From Paenibacillus artemisiicola (GTDB taxonomy: Bacteria; Bacillota; Bacilli; Paenibacillales; Paenibacillaceae), in NCBI RefSeq assembly GCF_017652985.1, contig NZ_JAGGDJ010000019.1:1-64000 (forward strand): 64,000 bases of DNA, written 5' to 3'. The position numbers were made by a program, and so were the translations under genes. Positions 56,021-64,000 of the stretch are shown piece after piece (positions within the stretch are counted from its first letter, which is position 1; the number at the start of each line of letters is the position of its first letter). The notes under the pieces are model-generated. The model was not told where the DNA came from. It searched no databases and saw nothing but the letters and a program-made list of their open reading frames with translations.

Positions 56021-56992
56021 CTACTCCGGCAAGCCTGGCTTCGCGGCCGCATTAGTACCGGCCGCCGGCCTCGCGCCGCCTCCCGGCGCCTCCACGCGCC
56101 CGCCGGCCGCATCCGCCTCGGTCAGCTTCGTCCAGCTGCCTTCCTGCGCGACGAGCCCGTCGCGCATCAGCTTCCCGAGCGCCCGCTTGAACGCGCTCTT
56201 GCTGATGCCGAACTTCTGCTTGATGATGTCCGCGCCCGTCTCGTCCGAATACGGCATCGCGCCGTTCTGCCGCGCCTTCATGAACGCCAGGATCCGGTCG
56301 GAATCCTCGAGCCGGCCGACTTCCTTGCGCTGGTGCATCGACAGGTTCACGCGCCCGTCCTCGCGGACGAACGTCACCCGCGCCTTCACCCGCTCGCCGA
56401 GCCGGAGCATCCGTGTCCGGTCGCTCGCCGGAATGAAGCCGAACGCGCCGAAGCCGAGCACTCCGCCGTCGATCATGACGAACGAGCCGATCTTCAGCGT
56501 CTTCGTGACCCAGCCTTCCACCCACGCGTTCTGCCAGGACGACGGCGCCCGGAACGCCAGCTCCGCCAGCTCCTCCTCGAACGCGACCTTCGCGACCAGC
56601 CGCCCGATCTTGTCGTGCGCGAGAATGACGTGCACCTCGTCGCCGCGGTGCGGACGCAGCTCCTTCAGCTCCGGCTGCTCCGACAGCGGCAGCAGCAGCT
56701 GCCGGCCGAGCCCCATCTCCAGAAAAGCGCCGATGCGCGGGTGAATGTCCGCTACCGCGAGCCGCGCCACTTCGCCGAGGGCAATGAGCGGCTTCTTCAT
56801 CGTGGCGGCGATGCGGTCCTCGGAGTCGTAGAAGAGGAACACGTCGTAAAATTGCCCGATCTGCGGGCGATGGCCGACAAGCTCGGTATAATGCATCAGC
56901 ACTTCGTTCTCGCCGTCCGTCATGAAGTAGCCGTAAGGCGACACTTCCCGCGCGAGCTTCAGCTTCATCGTCGTGCCGGCTACCAGACTCAT
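56021..56992 (-). CDS. S1-domain RNA-binding protein, CvfB-like
   Basis: A 323-residue protein with several S1-like OB-fold segments and a C-terminal winged helix, the layout of CvfB/YitL. Visible segments include FMTDGENEVLMHYTEL, VEGWVTKTLKIGSFVMIDGGVLGF (given in part), VFVREDGRVNLSMHQ-type S1 strand motif and KFGISKSAFKRALGKLMRDGLV (winged helix, given in part). The tail is Ala/Gly/Pro-rich. ATG overlaps the rsfS stop by 4 bases. It is an insertion relative to B. subtilis, where yqeM follows rsfS directly. Confidence 0.85.
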   Translation of the reverse strand: MSLVAGTTMKLKLAREVSPYGYFMTDGENEVLMHYTELVGHRPQIGQFYDVFLFYDSEDRIAATMKKPLIALGEVARLAVADIHPRIGAFLEMGLGRQLLLPLSEQPELKELRPHRGDEVHVILAHDKIGRLVAKVAFEEELAELAFRAPSSWQNAWVEGWVTKTLKIGSFVMIDGGVLGFGAFGFIPASDRTRMLRLGERVKARVTFVREDGRVNLSMHQRKEVGRLEDSDRILAFMKARQNGAMPYSDETGADIIKQKFGISKSAFKRALGKLMRDGLVAQEGSWTKLTEADAAGGRVEAPGGGARPAAGTNAAAKPGLPE

Positions 56993-57336
56993 GCGAATTC
57001 CACGACCTTCGCGTCGGACCACAGCCGTTCGATGCTGTAATACTCGCGTTCGTCCCGATGGAAAATATGCACCACGACGTCTCCGATGTCGACGAGCACC
57101 CATCGGCCGGCGTCCGCCCCTTCGATGCCGCGCACGCGCGCGCCGCGCGCTTCCGCCTGCTTGCGGATTTCCGTCGTAATCGCCTGCACCTGCACGTCCG
57201 AATTCCCGTGGCAGATGACGAAGTAATCCGCGATGAGCGAGATGTTTTTCAAGTCGAGCGCCACGATGTTATGCGCTTTTTTGTCTTCCGCCGCCGCAAC
57301 CACTGCCTGCAGCAGCCCTTCGGAACTCAATGTCAT
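56989..57336 (-). CDS. rsfS: Ribosomal silencing factor RsfS
   Basis: A 115-residue protein that binds L14 of the large subunit and blocks subunit joining when nutrients run short. IVALDLKNISLIADYFVICHGNS and WVLVDIGDVVVHIFHRDEREYYSIERLW are the family's conserved segments (given in parts). It lies between yqeK and the CvfB-like gene with 4-base overlaps on both sides, in the long leftward yqeG-to-rsfS operon. Confidence 0.96.
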   Translation of the reverse strand: MTLSSEGLLQAVVAAAEDKKAHNIVALDLKNISLIADYFVICHGNSDVQVQAITTEIRKQAEARGARVRGIEGADAGRWVLVDIGDVVVHIFHRDEREYYSIERLWSDAKVVEFA

Positions 57337-57908
57337 TCTTCAGCCTCCCGTAGTCGTAAAATCAAATCGTTGCGCGCCGCGACGGTCAGCGGAAAAATCC
57401 GCTTCCCCTGCTGCAGCAAATACGAAATCGTCGAATCGAAGCCGGCGATCAGCGCCTGCTCCAGACTATGCTCGGCCAGCTCCCGGATGTGCGCCACGCC
57501 GGGAAATTCCCGGCCGGGCTCCATGTAGTCGGCCAGGCAGACGATCTTGTCCATCCGCGTCATGCCTTCGCGGCCGGACGTATGGTAACGGATCGCGTCC
57601 AGGATCTCGGGATCGTCCACGCCGTAATCCCGCTGCGCGACGAACGCGCCGACCGGCGCATGCCACAGCTCTTTATCGTAATGAAGCAGTTCTTCCGGCA
57701 GGTGCTGCTCCCGGATTATCGTTTCCATCCGCGCCGTCGGCCAATACTTCGCCACATCGTGAAGGATCGCCGCTCGCTCCGCCCGCTCGGGGTCGCCCCC
57801 GAACCGTTCGGCCAGGACGACCGACGTCGCCATGACGCCGAGCGTATGCGTCCAGCGGCGTTCCGGCATCTCGGCCTTGACGGCCGCCATCATCTCATCG
57901 CGCGTCAT
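57333..57908 (-). CDS. yqeK: HD domain protein YqeK (bis(5'-nucleosyl)-tetraphosphatase, symmetrical)
   Basis: A 191-residue HD-domain hydrolase of the YqeK family, which splits Ap4A. The HD motif is ILHDVAKYW near residue 49, preceded by RWTHTLGV (first His), and later ligands lie in LHYDKELWHAPVGA and AIRYHTSGREGM. Overlaps nadD by 14 bases and rsfS by 4, so all are one operon. Confidence 0.95.
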   Translation of the reverse strand: MTRDEMMAAVKAEMPERRWTHTLGVMATSVVLAERFGGDPERAERAAILHDVAKYWPTARMETIIREQHLPEELLHYDKELWHAPVGAFVAQRDYGVDDPEILDAIRYHTSGREGMTRMDKIVCLADYMEPGREFPGVAHIRELAEHSLEQALIAGFDSTISYLLQQGKRIFPLTVAARNDLILRLREAEE

Positions 57909-58485
57909 AGAGTCCGTTCCTCCGGATGAACGAATGAACCTTCTCGGGCAGCAGGAACCGGATGGAACGTCCCGCCGCGGCCCGTTCCCGGATCGCCGTG
58001 GAGGAAATGTCGATGCGCGGCATTTCGACGACGGTCAGCTTGTCCGCGATCGAGGCCGGCAGCCGGTCCGGATCCAGCGTCTCGCCGGCGCGCGTCACGC
58101 CGATGAACGACGCCATCCGCGCCAGCGCGTCGATGTCGTGCCATTGCGGCAAATCGTTCACGCGGTCCGCGCCGATGATGATGCTGAACGTCCGTCCGGG
58201 ATACAGCTCGGTGAGCGCCCGGATCGTATCGATCGTATAGCTCGTGCCTTCCCGCTCCAGCTCCAGGTCCATTGCCCGGAAGTACGGCTGGAAATCGATG
58301 GCCCGGTAGACCATCTCCAGCCTGGCTTCGCCGTCCGCGACCGGCCCATGGTCCTTCAGGGGCGGATGCCCCGACGGCACGAACCATACCTCGTCCAGCC
58401 CGCAGGCTTCCCTGGCGGTTTCGGCGGCAAGCAAATGCCCGTAATGGACGGGATCGAACGTGCCGCCCATGAATCCCACTTTCAT
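57895..58485 (-). CDS. nadD: Nicotinate-nucleotide adenylyltransferase
   Basis: A 196-residue NAD-biosynthetic enzyme. The nucleotidyltransferase motif GGTFDPVHYGHL is near residue 8, and the C-terminal ISSTAIRERAAAG is the matching ISSTxIR motif. The start ATG at 58485 has AGGAGC upstream; a TTG three bases earlier is possible. It overlaps yqeK by 14 bases and follows yhbY by about 50 bp, as in B. subtilis. Confidence 0.96.
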   Translation of the reverse strand: MKVGFMGGTFDPVHYGHLLAAETAREACGLDEVWFVPSGHPPLKDHGPVADGEARLEMVYRAIDFQPYFRAMDLELEREGTSYTIDTIRALTELYPGRTFSIIIGADRVNDLPQWHDIDALARMASFIGVTRAGETLDPDRLPASIADKLTVVEMPRIDISSTAIRERAAAGRSIRFLLPEKVHSFIRRNGLYDAR

Positions 58486-58536
58486 CAAATGCCCGCAGCT
58501 CCTTTCGCGTTCTCGCCCGGATGAGCGCCGAGCCCG

Positions 58537-58830
58537 TTATTTCGGGAGCTCGATCGTTTTGTGATCCTTCGATTCCTTGTACAGGACGATCGTCTTGCCG
58601 ATGACCTGCACGAGCTCGGAGCCGGATTCCGCGGCCACCCACTCGCCCACTTCCTTCGGGTCTTCCGTGCTGTTGTTGAGCACGTTTACTTTGATCAGCT
58701 CGCGCACTTCGATCGCTTCCTCGATGTGGCGGATCAAATTCTCGTTCATGCCGGCCTTGCCGACTTGGAAAATCGGATTCAAATGGTGCGCGAGCGCGCG
58801 CAAATGGCGTTTCTGCTTGCCTGTCAACAT
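58537..58830 (-). CDS. yhbY: Ribosome assembly RNA-binding protein YhbY
   Basis: A 97-residue CRS1/YhbY (CRM) domain protein that associates with pre-50S particles. MLTGKQKRHLRALAHHLNP and IFQVGKAGMNENLIRHIEEA are the family signature, with the RNA-binding GxxG loop in VGKAGMN. The start at 58830 follows GAAGGAA; a longer in-frame version begins at 58854 but lacks support. Lies between aroE and nadD (yqeI position). Confidence 0.96.
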   Translation of the reverse strand: MLTGKQKRHLRALAHHLNPIFQVGKAGMNENLIRHIEEAIEVRELIKVNVLNNSTEDPKEVGEWVAAESGSELVQVIGKTIVLYKESKDHKTIELPK

Positions 58831-58855
58831 GCTTCGGGTTCCTTCTCTCGTCAAA

Positions 58856-59719
58856 TTAGCTTTTGGACCGGAGCGCCTCGAGCACCGTCTCGCGCATCGC
58901 GGCGGCCGGCGCGGGCCTTCCCGTCCAATATTCGAAGGCGTAAGCGCCTTGGTAAATAAACATACCGAGGCCGCCGTGGATCAGGCAGCCCCGTTCCTTC
59001 GCCTCCGCAAGGAAGCGCGTCGTCAGCGGATTGTAGATCAGGTCGCTCGCGATGCTGCCCGGCCGCAGCCACGCGCTGTCGAGCGGCGTCTCCTCCACGT
59101 TCGGATGCATGCCGAGCGAGGTCGTGTTGATGACGATGTCGCTCTCCGCGCACGCGCCGCGCAGCTCGTCCTGGCCGATCGCGCGGATGGCCGGCACGAG
59201 GCCGCGGAACGCGCCCGCCAGCTCTTCGGCGCGGGCGACGGTCCGGTTCGCGATCGTGACCGTCGCGACGCCCTCGCGGGCCAGCGCGTACAGAATGCCG
59301 CGCGTCGCGCCGCCGGCGCCGACGATGAGGACGCGGGCGCCCGCCAGATCGGAGCGGACCTCTTCCTTCAGCGAGCGGACGTAGCCGATGCCGTCCGTGT
59401 TGTAGCCTGTCAGCCGTCCGCCGTCGTTCACGATCGTGTTCACCGCGCCGATCGACCGCGCGCTCTCGTGCAGGTCGTCCAGCAGCGGCATGACGTCGAG
59501 CTTATGCGGAATCGTGACGTTCACGCCGCGGATGCCCATCGCCCGGACGCCGGCCATGAAATCGCCCAGCCGGTCGGCCGTAATATGGAACGCCGCATAA
59601 ATGCCGTTGATGCCGCATTCCCGGAAGGCGCGGTTCATCATGACCGGCGACTTGGAATGCCGGATCGGGTCGCCGATGACGCCGTACAGCGTCGTCTGGC
59701 TGTCTACCGTGTTGCCCAT
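58856..59719 (-). CDS. aroE: Shikimate dehydrogenase
   Basis: A 287-residue enzyme of aromatic amino-acid synthesis. The substrate-binding motif GDPIRHSKSPVMMNRAF is near residue 15, the catalytic lysine is in VTIPHKLDVMP, and the NADP-binding glycine motif is LIVGAGGATRGILYAL. NTTSLGMHP is the conserved active-site region. ATG at 59719 follows GGGGAGAG at 11 bp; earlier GTG/TTG codons have poorer ribosome spacing. It follows yqeH in the operon. Confidence 0.96.
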   Translation of the reverse strand: MGNTVDSQTTLYGVIGDPIRHSKSPVMMNRAFRECGINGIYAAFHITADRLGDFMAGVRAMGIRGVNVTIPHKLDVMPLLDDLHESARSIGAVNTIVNDGGRLTGYNTDGIGYVRSLKEEVRSDLAGARVLIVGAGGATRGILYALAREGVATVTIANRTVARAEELAGAFRGLVPAIRAIGQDELRGACAESDIVINTTSLGMHPNVEETPLDSAWLRPGSIASDLIYNPLTTRFLAEAKERGCLIHGGLGMFIYQGAYAFEYWTGRPAPAAAMRETVLEALRSKS

Positions 59720-59761
59720 GCTTTCGTTCACTCTCCCCGTCAAGCTTGCGGTCCGGCCGCG

Positions 59762-60886
59762 CTAGATCAGCGCGTCGCGGGTGAGCACCCGGACGCCCTT
59801 CGGCGCATGGATGTCCACGAGGGCGCCCGCCGCCCCGTTCACGTGAATCCACCCCAGACCCGATACGAAAATATCGGTGTCGGTTCCCCGGCGGATGTTC
59901 AGGCGGTGCCGCGTCCAGGCCGGCATCTCTTCCAGTTCTTCCTTCGACGGCGGCGCCAGCAGCTCGCCTTTATGGTTCGCGAACAGCTCGTCCGCGCGCT
60001 CCAGCTTCGTCCGGTGCACCTGCAGCGCGTTGGACGCGTAAATCGAGAACGATTGGCGGTCGCCCTCGACGAAATCGAAGCGGGCGAGCGCGCCGAAGAA
60101 CAGCGTCTGGCCGGCGTTCAGCTGGTAGACGAGTTGCTTGATCGGTTTGTCGGGCAGCAGCGCGCCGAGCACGCTCCGCGGGACGAGCTCCGTCATGCGG
60201 TGCCTGTAGACGATCCCCGGCGTGTCGATGATTTCCTTGCCGTCGTCGAGCGGAATATGGACCGCGTCGAGCGTCGTGCCCGGGTAGCGCGACACCGTCA
60301 GCTCCCGCTCGAGGTCGCTGTAGTCGCGGATCAGCCGGTTGATCAGCGTCGATTTGCCGACATTGGTCGCGCCGACGACGTAGACGTCGCGATCGCCGCG
60401 ATGGCGGCCGATCGACTCGATGACGCGCTCGAAGCCGATGTTGCGCTTGGCGGAGCAGAGCACGATGTCGACGACCTTGAGGCCCTCGGCCTTCGTCTGC
60501 TTCTGCGCCCAGTTGAGCAGCCGGTTCGGATTGATCCCTTTCGGCAGCAGGTCGATTTTGTTCACGACGAGCAGCACGGGGTTGTTGCCCACGAACCGCT
60601 GCAGGCCGGAAATGAGGCTGCCCTCGAAGTCGAACAGGTCGACGATATGGACGACGAGGCTGTTCGTGCCGGCGATGCTGCCGAGCAGCCGCAGAAACTC
60701 GTCGTTATCGACCGCGACCGAAGCCGCGTCGTTGTAATTTTTGATCCGGAAGCACCGCTGGCATACCGGCGGTTCCTTGTCCAGCGCCGCTTCGGGGATG
60801 TAGCCGGGCATGTCCGCCGATGCCGTCTGCAGCTTGGCGCCGCAGCCCGCGCACGACTTCGCGCCCGTTTCTTGACGATTGATCAT
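59762..60886 (-). CDS. yqeH: Ribosome biogenesis GTPase YqeH
   Basis: A 374-residue circularly permuted GTPase needed for 30S assembly. The N-terminal treble-clef zinc finger is C12-X2-C15 and a second CXXC (CQRC). The GTPase motifs come in the permuted order: NKIDLLP (G4) first, then GATNVGKSTLINRLI (G1), and DTPGIV (G3). The longer frame upstream belongs to the antisense of yqeG and is rejected; ATG at 60886 has GGAGGAACGG upstream and overlaps yqeG's stop by 4 bases. Confidence 0.97.
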   Translation of the reverse strand: MINRQETGAKSCAGCGAKLQTASADMPGYIPEAALDKEPPVCQRCFRIKNYNDAASVAVDNDEFLRLLGSIAGTNSLVVHIVDLFDFEGSLISGLQRFVGNNPVLLVVNKIDLLPKGINPNRLLNWAQKQTKAEGLKVVDIVLCSAKRNIGFERVIESIGRHRGDRDVYVVGATNVGKSTLINRLIRDYSDLERELTVSRYPGTTLDAVHIPLDDGKEIIDTPGIVYRHRMTELVPRSVLGALLPDKPIKQLVYQLNAGQTLFFGALARFDFVEGDRQSFSIYASNALQVHRTKLERADELFANHKGELLAPPSKEELEEMPAWTRHRLNIRRGTDTDIFVSGLGWIHVNGAAGALVDIHAPKGVRVLTRDALI

Positions 60887-61410
60887 GAATTCCGTTCCTC
60901 CTCGGGCCATAGCCCTTTCTTCCGCAGCCGGGACAGGGCGACCTTCTCGAGCATCCGGTTGAACCGGGTCATGATGCCTTCGTCGTCCGGCGCGATCGGA
61001 CGGACCAGAATCGTGAACAAGCCCATGCGGCGGCCGCCGAGCACGTCGGTCATCATCTGGTCGCCGATGACGGCCGTCTGCTCCGCTTCCAGGCCGAGCT
61101 CCCGCAGCGCCCGGACGAACGCGGCGTTCGCCGGCTTGCGCGCGGCGTGCACGAACGGAATGTTGAGCGGCTTCGCGAACTTGGACACGCGCGTCTCGCC
61201 GTTGTTCGAGACGATGACGACCTTGAAGCCGAGGCCGCGCACGTCGTCCAGCCATTTGACGAGCTGCGGCGTGGCAAGCGGCACCTTGGCCCCGACGAGC
61301 GTGTTGTCGAGGTCGGTGATGATGCCGCGGACGCCCTGCTCCTTCAACGCATGCAAATTAATATCGTAGATGGTATTGACGCGCATTTGCGGCAACAGCC
61401 GTTCAAACAT
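60883..61410 (-). CDS. yqeG: YqeG family HAD IIIA-type phosphatase
   Basis: A 175-residue HAD-superfamily protein. The catalytic DXD motif is in ITDLDNTLVG, the second motif is VIVSNN, and GDQMMTDVLGG is the C-terminal HAD motif. The start MFERLLPQMRVNTIYDI is preceded by GAGGGAG. It heads the operon yqeG-yqeH-aroE-yhbY-nadD-yqeK-rsfS, driven by a promoter at 61509-61538. Substrate unknown. Confidence 0.95.
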   Translation of the reverse strand: MFERLLPQMRVNTIYDINLHALKEQGVRGIITDLDNTLVGAKVPLATPQLVKWLDDVRGLGFKVVIVSNNGETRVSKFAKPLNIPFVHAARKPANAAFVRALRELGLEAEQTAVIGDQMMTDVLGGRRMGLFTILVRPIAPDDEGIMTRFNRMLEKVALSRLRKKGLWPEEERNS

Positions 61411-61508
61411 AGATTCGACTCCCTCGGTTGCATAGGCGAGCAGTACGCCTACGTGCATTCGTAAATAAGCACATGGTTACGACCAGCCCTGTCATCGCTA
61501 TCACGCAA

Positions 61509-61538
61509 ACTATACCATAAGTTGCGAATTTGTTGCAA
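61509..61538 (-). promoter_or_regulatory. Sigma-A promoter of the yqeG operon
   Basis: On the minus strand TTGCAA and TATAGT spaced by 18 bp, about 100 bp upstream of yqeG. Its -35 touches the end of the preceding terminator. Confidence 0.65.
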
Positions 61539-61575
61539 AAAAGCCGGGAAGGCGGCTGCGCGCCCTCGCCGGCCT
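61537..61575 (-). terminator. Terminator after the transglutaminase gene
   Basis: On the minus strand GCCGG-GAGGGCG pairs with CGCCTTC-CCGGC (one G-T pair), followed by TTTTTT. Thirteen bases after the stop at 61588. Confidence 0.75.
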
Positions 61576-61587
61576 TTCGTTGCCCGG

Positions 61588-63828
61588 TCAGCCCAAGTGC
61601 TCGCGGATCTGCTTCATCGACGCCGATGCGCGTTCCGCTTCCTCCTCGGTCATCTGCCGGCTGCTGTACATCGCGTTCTCGAACGCCTGCTGCACCGCCG
61701 CGAACTGTGGCTGAAGCGAGGTCAGGCGGGCCGACCAGCGGCTCATCGTCTCGCGGACCGTCTCGTTCTTTTGCACCTCGAGGCCCTTCTTGCGGCAGTG
61801 TCGGATAAGCCGGTTCGTCTCGTAGACGACGCGCGCGTTGACGGAATCCCCGACGCCCCGGTAACGGCGGAGCAGCGCCGGGTAGGCGCGATAACCGTAT
61901 GCCGCGAGCGCCAGCGCCAGCAGGCCGGCCGCCGTCCAGAACATCCACGGCTTCACGGCGAACCCGCCGTCTTCCTCGGCCGGGGCGGCGTCCGCGCCGC
62001 CCGCGTCCGCCGGCTCGACCGGCGTTACGGCCGCGGGCTCGTCCTCGGGCATCGCGTACGGGTACGAGAAGCCCGGCGTCGCCTCGAAGGGCAGCCAGCC
62101 GTAGCCGTTAAAGTACACCTCGACCCAGGAATGCGCGTCGGCGTTCCGGACGGTGTACGTTCCCGCCCCGTTGGGGTCGACCGGCGGCCCGCCCGGCATG
62201 CCCTGCAGTTGGTCGAGGCTCGGGTTGCCCGGCACGCTGCCGGACGAATAGCCCTTCACCCAGCGGGCCGGAATGCCGAGCGAGCGCGTCATGACCGCCA
62301 GGCTCGTGGAGAAATAATCGCAGTAGCCTTCCTTGATCTCGAACAGGAACGCGTCGACGAAGTCCTTGCTGGACTTCCGGCTCAAATCGGGCGTGTTCGT
62401 GTACGTGTAGTTCATCTGCAGGTAGCTGATGAGCGCCAGCACCTTGTCGTACGGCGTCGCCGCGTCCCGGGTCAGATCCCGCGCCAGCGTCTTGACGCGG
62501 TCCGGCAGCTCCTTCGGCAGCTGCAGGTAAATCGCGCTCATGCCGGGTCCCGCTTCCGCCGCGGCGCCGGCGCGCAGCGCCTTCTCGTCCAGAATCGGCA
62601 CGCTCGACTGCAGCTCGTACGTCTTCGGATAGCTCGCCGACGACGACCGGGGCAACCGCAGCTCCCAGGAATCCGGCAGCCAGCTCAACGCCGGGAAGCC
62701 GTCCGCGCTGCCGTTGATCGAGGTCACCTTCGCGATCGGGCCGGCGCCGAACAGGACGGGAAACTTGTCCTTGCGGACCATGGTGATCGATTGCTCCACG
62801 GTTTCCGTCTTCGTGGACGCGGGAAGGCCGTTCGCCTTCAGCGCCTGCCCGCCGCCGACGTTCGGCTGCTGGTCTTCGGCCCGCTCTTCCGCCGATTCCA
62901 GCCAGCCGGTGCCGTTGTACAGCGACCGCGTCTCGCCGCGCCAGTAGCTTCTGAGATTCGTCGTCACTTCCATGACGGGGGTGTAATCGAACGTGAACCC
63001 GCCGCCGAGTACGCTGTCGTTGCGGCTGTAGCCGGAACGCGTATCGGCGTTGTTCTTGGTCGTGGCGACCGTGATCGCCTTGTCGCCGACGAACGACGGC
63101 ACCGCCTCGCCGCGCGATTCCTTCCATGCCGTGTACGGGTCGGTCAGCACCGGCTTCACCGTCGGCACGAACAGGCCGGCGGCCATGACGAGCGTCAGGA
63201 TGAGCAGAATCGGCAGGAACAGGCTGAGCGGATATTCGAGCAGCTGCTCCCAATTGTCCGGATGGCGCCGCTTAAAGCCGGCGAAATGGCTCGCCACCAG
63301 CCAGCCGAGCCCGATGAATACGATCCACGCGATCTCTTCCCAGAGGTAAATCGGGGTCAGGATCGAGTCCGCCACCGCGAGCGACAGCACCGCCGCGCCG
63401 GTCAGCAGCAGAATATAGCTCCGCCTGCGGCGAAGCAGCACGATGACGTGGAAGACGGCCAGGACGCCGAGGCTGATCCAGATGAACGGCGTCAGCTGTT
63501 CGAATTGATGGCCGAACCAATCGAACCAGTCCCGCAGAGAACGGCGGCTGCCCTCGAAGGCCGCCCATTGAAAATCGGAATACGCCAGATTGAGCCCGGC
63601 GAGCGCGATCAGCTGCACCCCGACCGACAGCGTCTTGGACGGGACGAGGACGTTCGCCAGCGCCGCGGCGAGCAGCACGCCGTTGACGATCGCGAACGTT
63701 TCGCTCCACCAATAATCGCCGAGGCAGCGGATCCATTGATAGATCAGGAGCGCCGCGAAGCAGGCGGACGCCTTGCGGTACAGATCGTCGGCGAGCCAGC
63801 GGACGGCCGAGCGTCGAATCGTCGTCAT
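61588..63828 (-). CDS. Membrane transglutaminase-like protein (TgpA type)
   Basis: A 746-residue protein: N-terminal block of six or so hydrophobic helices (to about residue 225), a large outer domain, a transglutaminase/protease core and a further helix near residue 600. The Cys-His-acid motif is visible as KEGYCDYFSTS, DAHSWVEVYFNGYGW and LPFEATPGF. The linker before the last helix is Ala/Asp/Glu/Pro-rich. The ATG overlaps the DUF58 stop by 4 bases, matching the MoxR-DUF58-transglutaminase gene arrangement. The biological target is unknown. Confidence 0.9.
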   Translation of the reverse strand: MTTIRRSAVRWLADDLYRKASACFAALLIYQWIRCLGDYWWSETFAIVNGVLLAAALANVLVPSKTLSVGVQLIALAGLNLAYSDFQWAAFEGSRRSLRDWFDWFGHQFEQLTPFIWISLGVLAVFHVIVLLRRRRSYILLLTGAAVLSLAVADSILTPIYLWEEIAWIVFIGLGWLVASHFAGFKRRHPDNWEQLLEYPLSLFLPILLILTLVMAAGLFVPTVKPVLTDPYTAWKESRGEAVPSFVGDKAITVATTKNNADTRSGYSRNDSVLGGGFTFDYTPVMEVTTNLRSYWRGETRSLYNGTGWLESAEERAEDQQPNVGGGQALKANGLPASTKTETVEQSITMVRKDKFPVLFGAGPIAKVTSINGSADGFPALSWLPDSWELRLPRSSSASYPKTYELQSSVPILDEKALRAGAAAEAGPGMSAIYLQLPKELPDRVKTLARDLTRDAATPYDKVLALISYLQMNYTYTNTPDLSRKSSKDFVDAFLFEIKEGYCDYFSTSLAVMTRSLGIPARWVKGYSSGSVPGNPSLDQLQGMPGGPPVDPNGAGTYTVRNADAHSWVEVYFNGYGWLPFEATPGFSYPYAMPEDEPAAVTPVEPADAGGADAAPAEEDGGFAVKPWMFWTAAGLLALALAAYGYRAYPALLRRYRGVGDSVNARVVYETNRLIRHCRKKGLEVQKNETVRETMSRWSARLTSLQPQFAAVQQAFENAMYSSRQMTEEEAERASASMKQIREHLG

Positions 63829-64000
63829 GGCCGGCCTCCTTCCAGCGCCTCGGGCAGCTCCTGGAGCTTGCCGACCTGATACACGGCGAAGCCGCTTCGG
63901 CGCAGCAGCCGCAGCCACTCGCCCGCCCGGATGTCGCTGACCTTGGCGCGTTCCTCGTCCGGCCGCTTCAGATGAATCAAGACCGGCACGGCGCCGGATC
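63825..64000 (-). CDS. C-terminal end of a probable DUF58 protein (runs off right edge)
   Basis: Only the last 58 residues are visible. They contain a likely strand (VPVLIHLKRP), a charged stretch and a final segment (FAVYQVGKLQELPEALEGG). I recognise no motif in this piece; the DUF58 call rests on its place directly before a TgpA-type transglutaminase with a 4-base overlap, as in the common MoxR-DUF58-transglutaminase cluster. The start is outside the window. Confidence 0.5.
   Translation of the reverse strand, partial: SGAVPVLIHLKRPDEERAKVSDIRAGEWLRLLRRSGFAVYQVGKLQELPEALEGGRP

Overview
The window is a GC-rich chromosomal stretch from an endospore-forming Firmicute, most likely Paenibacillaceae (Cohnella or a high-GC Paenibacillus). 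The evidence is the sporulation genes gpr and spoIIP, the AddAB type of recombination nuclease, a CIRCE-controlled hrcA-grpE-dnaK operon, a leucine T-box ahead of leuS, and a gene order that largely follows the Bacillus subtilis yqeG-to-yqeW block. I see no insertion sequence, prophage, CRISPR array, tRNA or rRNA. Almost every gene outside the central accessory segment is a recognisable housekeeping gene.

Layout, left to right. 1-10.0 kb: a leftward DNA-repair operon addB-addA-sbcD-sbcC (sbcC runs off the left edge). 10.3-13.4 kb: an RlmI-like methyltransferase, a divergent YqeW-type Na/Pi cotransporter and a Nudix hydrolase. 13.5-23.9 kb: a leftward RNA-modification and heat-shock block (hrcA-grpE-dnaK, dnaJ, a small YfhD-like gene pair, prmA, an M50 protease, rsmE, mtaB), with a perfect CIRCE operator at 23327. 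24.0-30.5 kb: hemW, lepA, a YqxA-position gene, spoIIP and gpr. 30.6-32.1 kb: rpsT on the plus strand, converging with holA.

32.3-45.5 kb is an accessory segment between holA and comEC, which are near neighbours in B. subtilis. It holds an ECF sigma/anti-sigma pair with a candidate autoregulatory promoter, a D-2-hydroxyacid dehydrogenase, a small unknown gene, and a five-gene leftward operon: Tat-signal gluconate-dehydrogenase subunit 3, GMC oxidoreductase, tatC, tatA and a CuA-type lipoprotein. Divergent from that operon is a 1837-residue protein with an N-terminal choice-of-anchor-A-like domain and 14 tandem repeats of about 102 residues, but no signal peptide or wall anchor.

45.7-52.4 kb: the late competence locus comEC, comEB, metY (an unusual guest), comEA and divergent comER. 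52.4-61.4 kb: leuS with its T-box, a YqeM-like methyltransferase, a CvfB-like S1 protein, rsfS, yqeK, nadD, yhbY, aroE, yqeH and yqeG. 61.6-64.0 kb: a membrane transglutaminase and the tail of a probable DUF58 protein.

The most distinctive items are the repeat protein, the Tat/GMC/CuA operon (which looks like a self-contained exported oxidoreductase with its own translocase and electron acceptor), the metY insertion and linker-rich ComEA in the competence locus, and two sporulation-type promoters (gpr and the YfhD-like gene). All functional calls come from reading the translated sequence and gene order; no database search was run.
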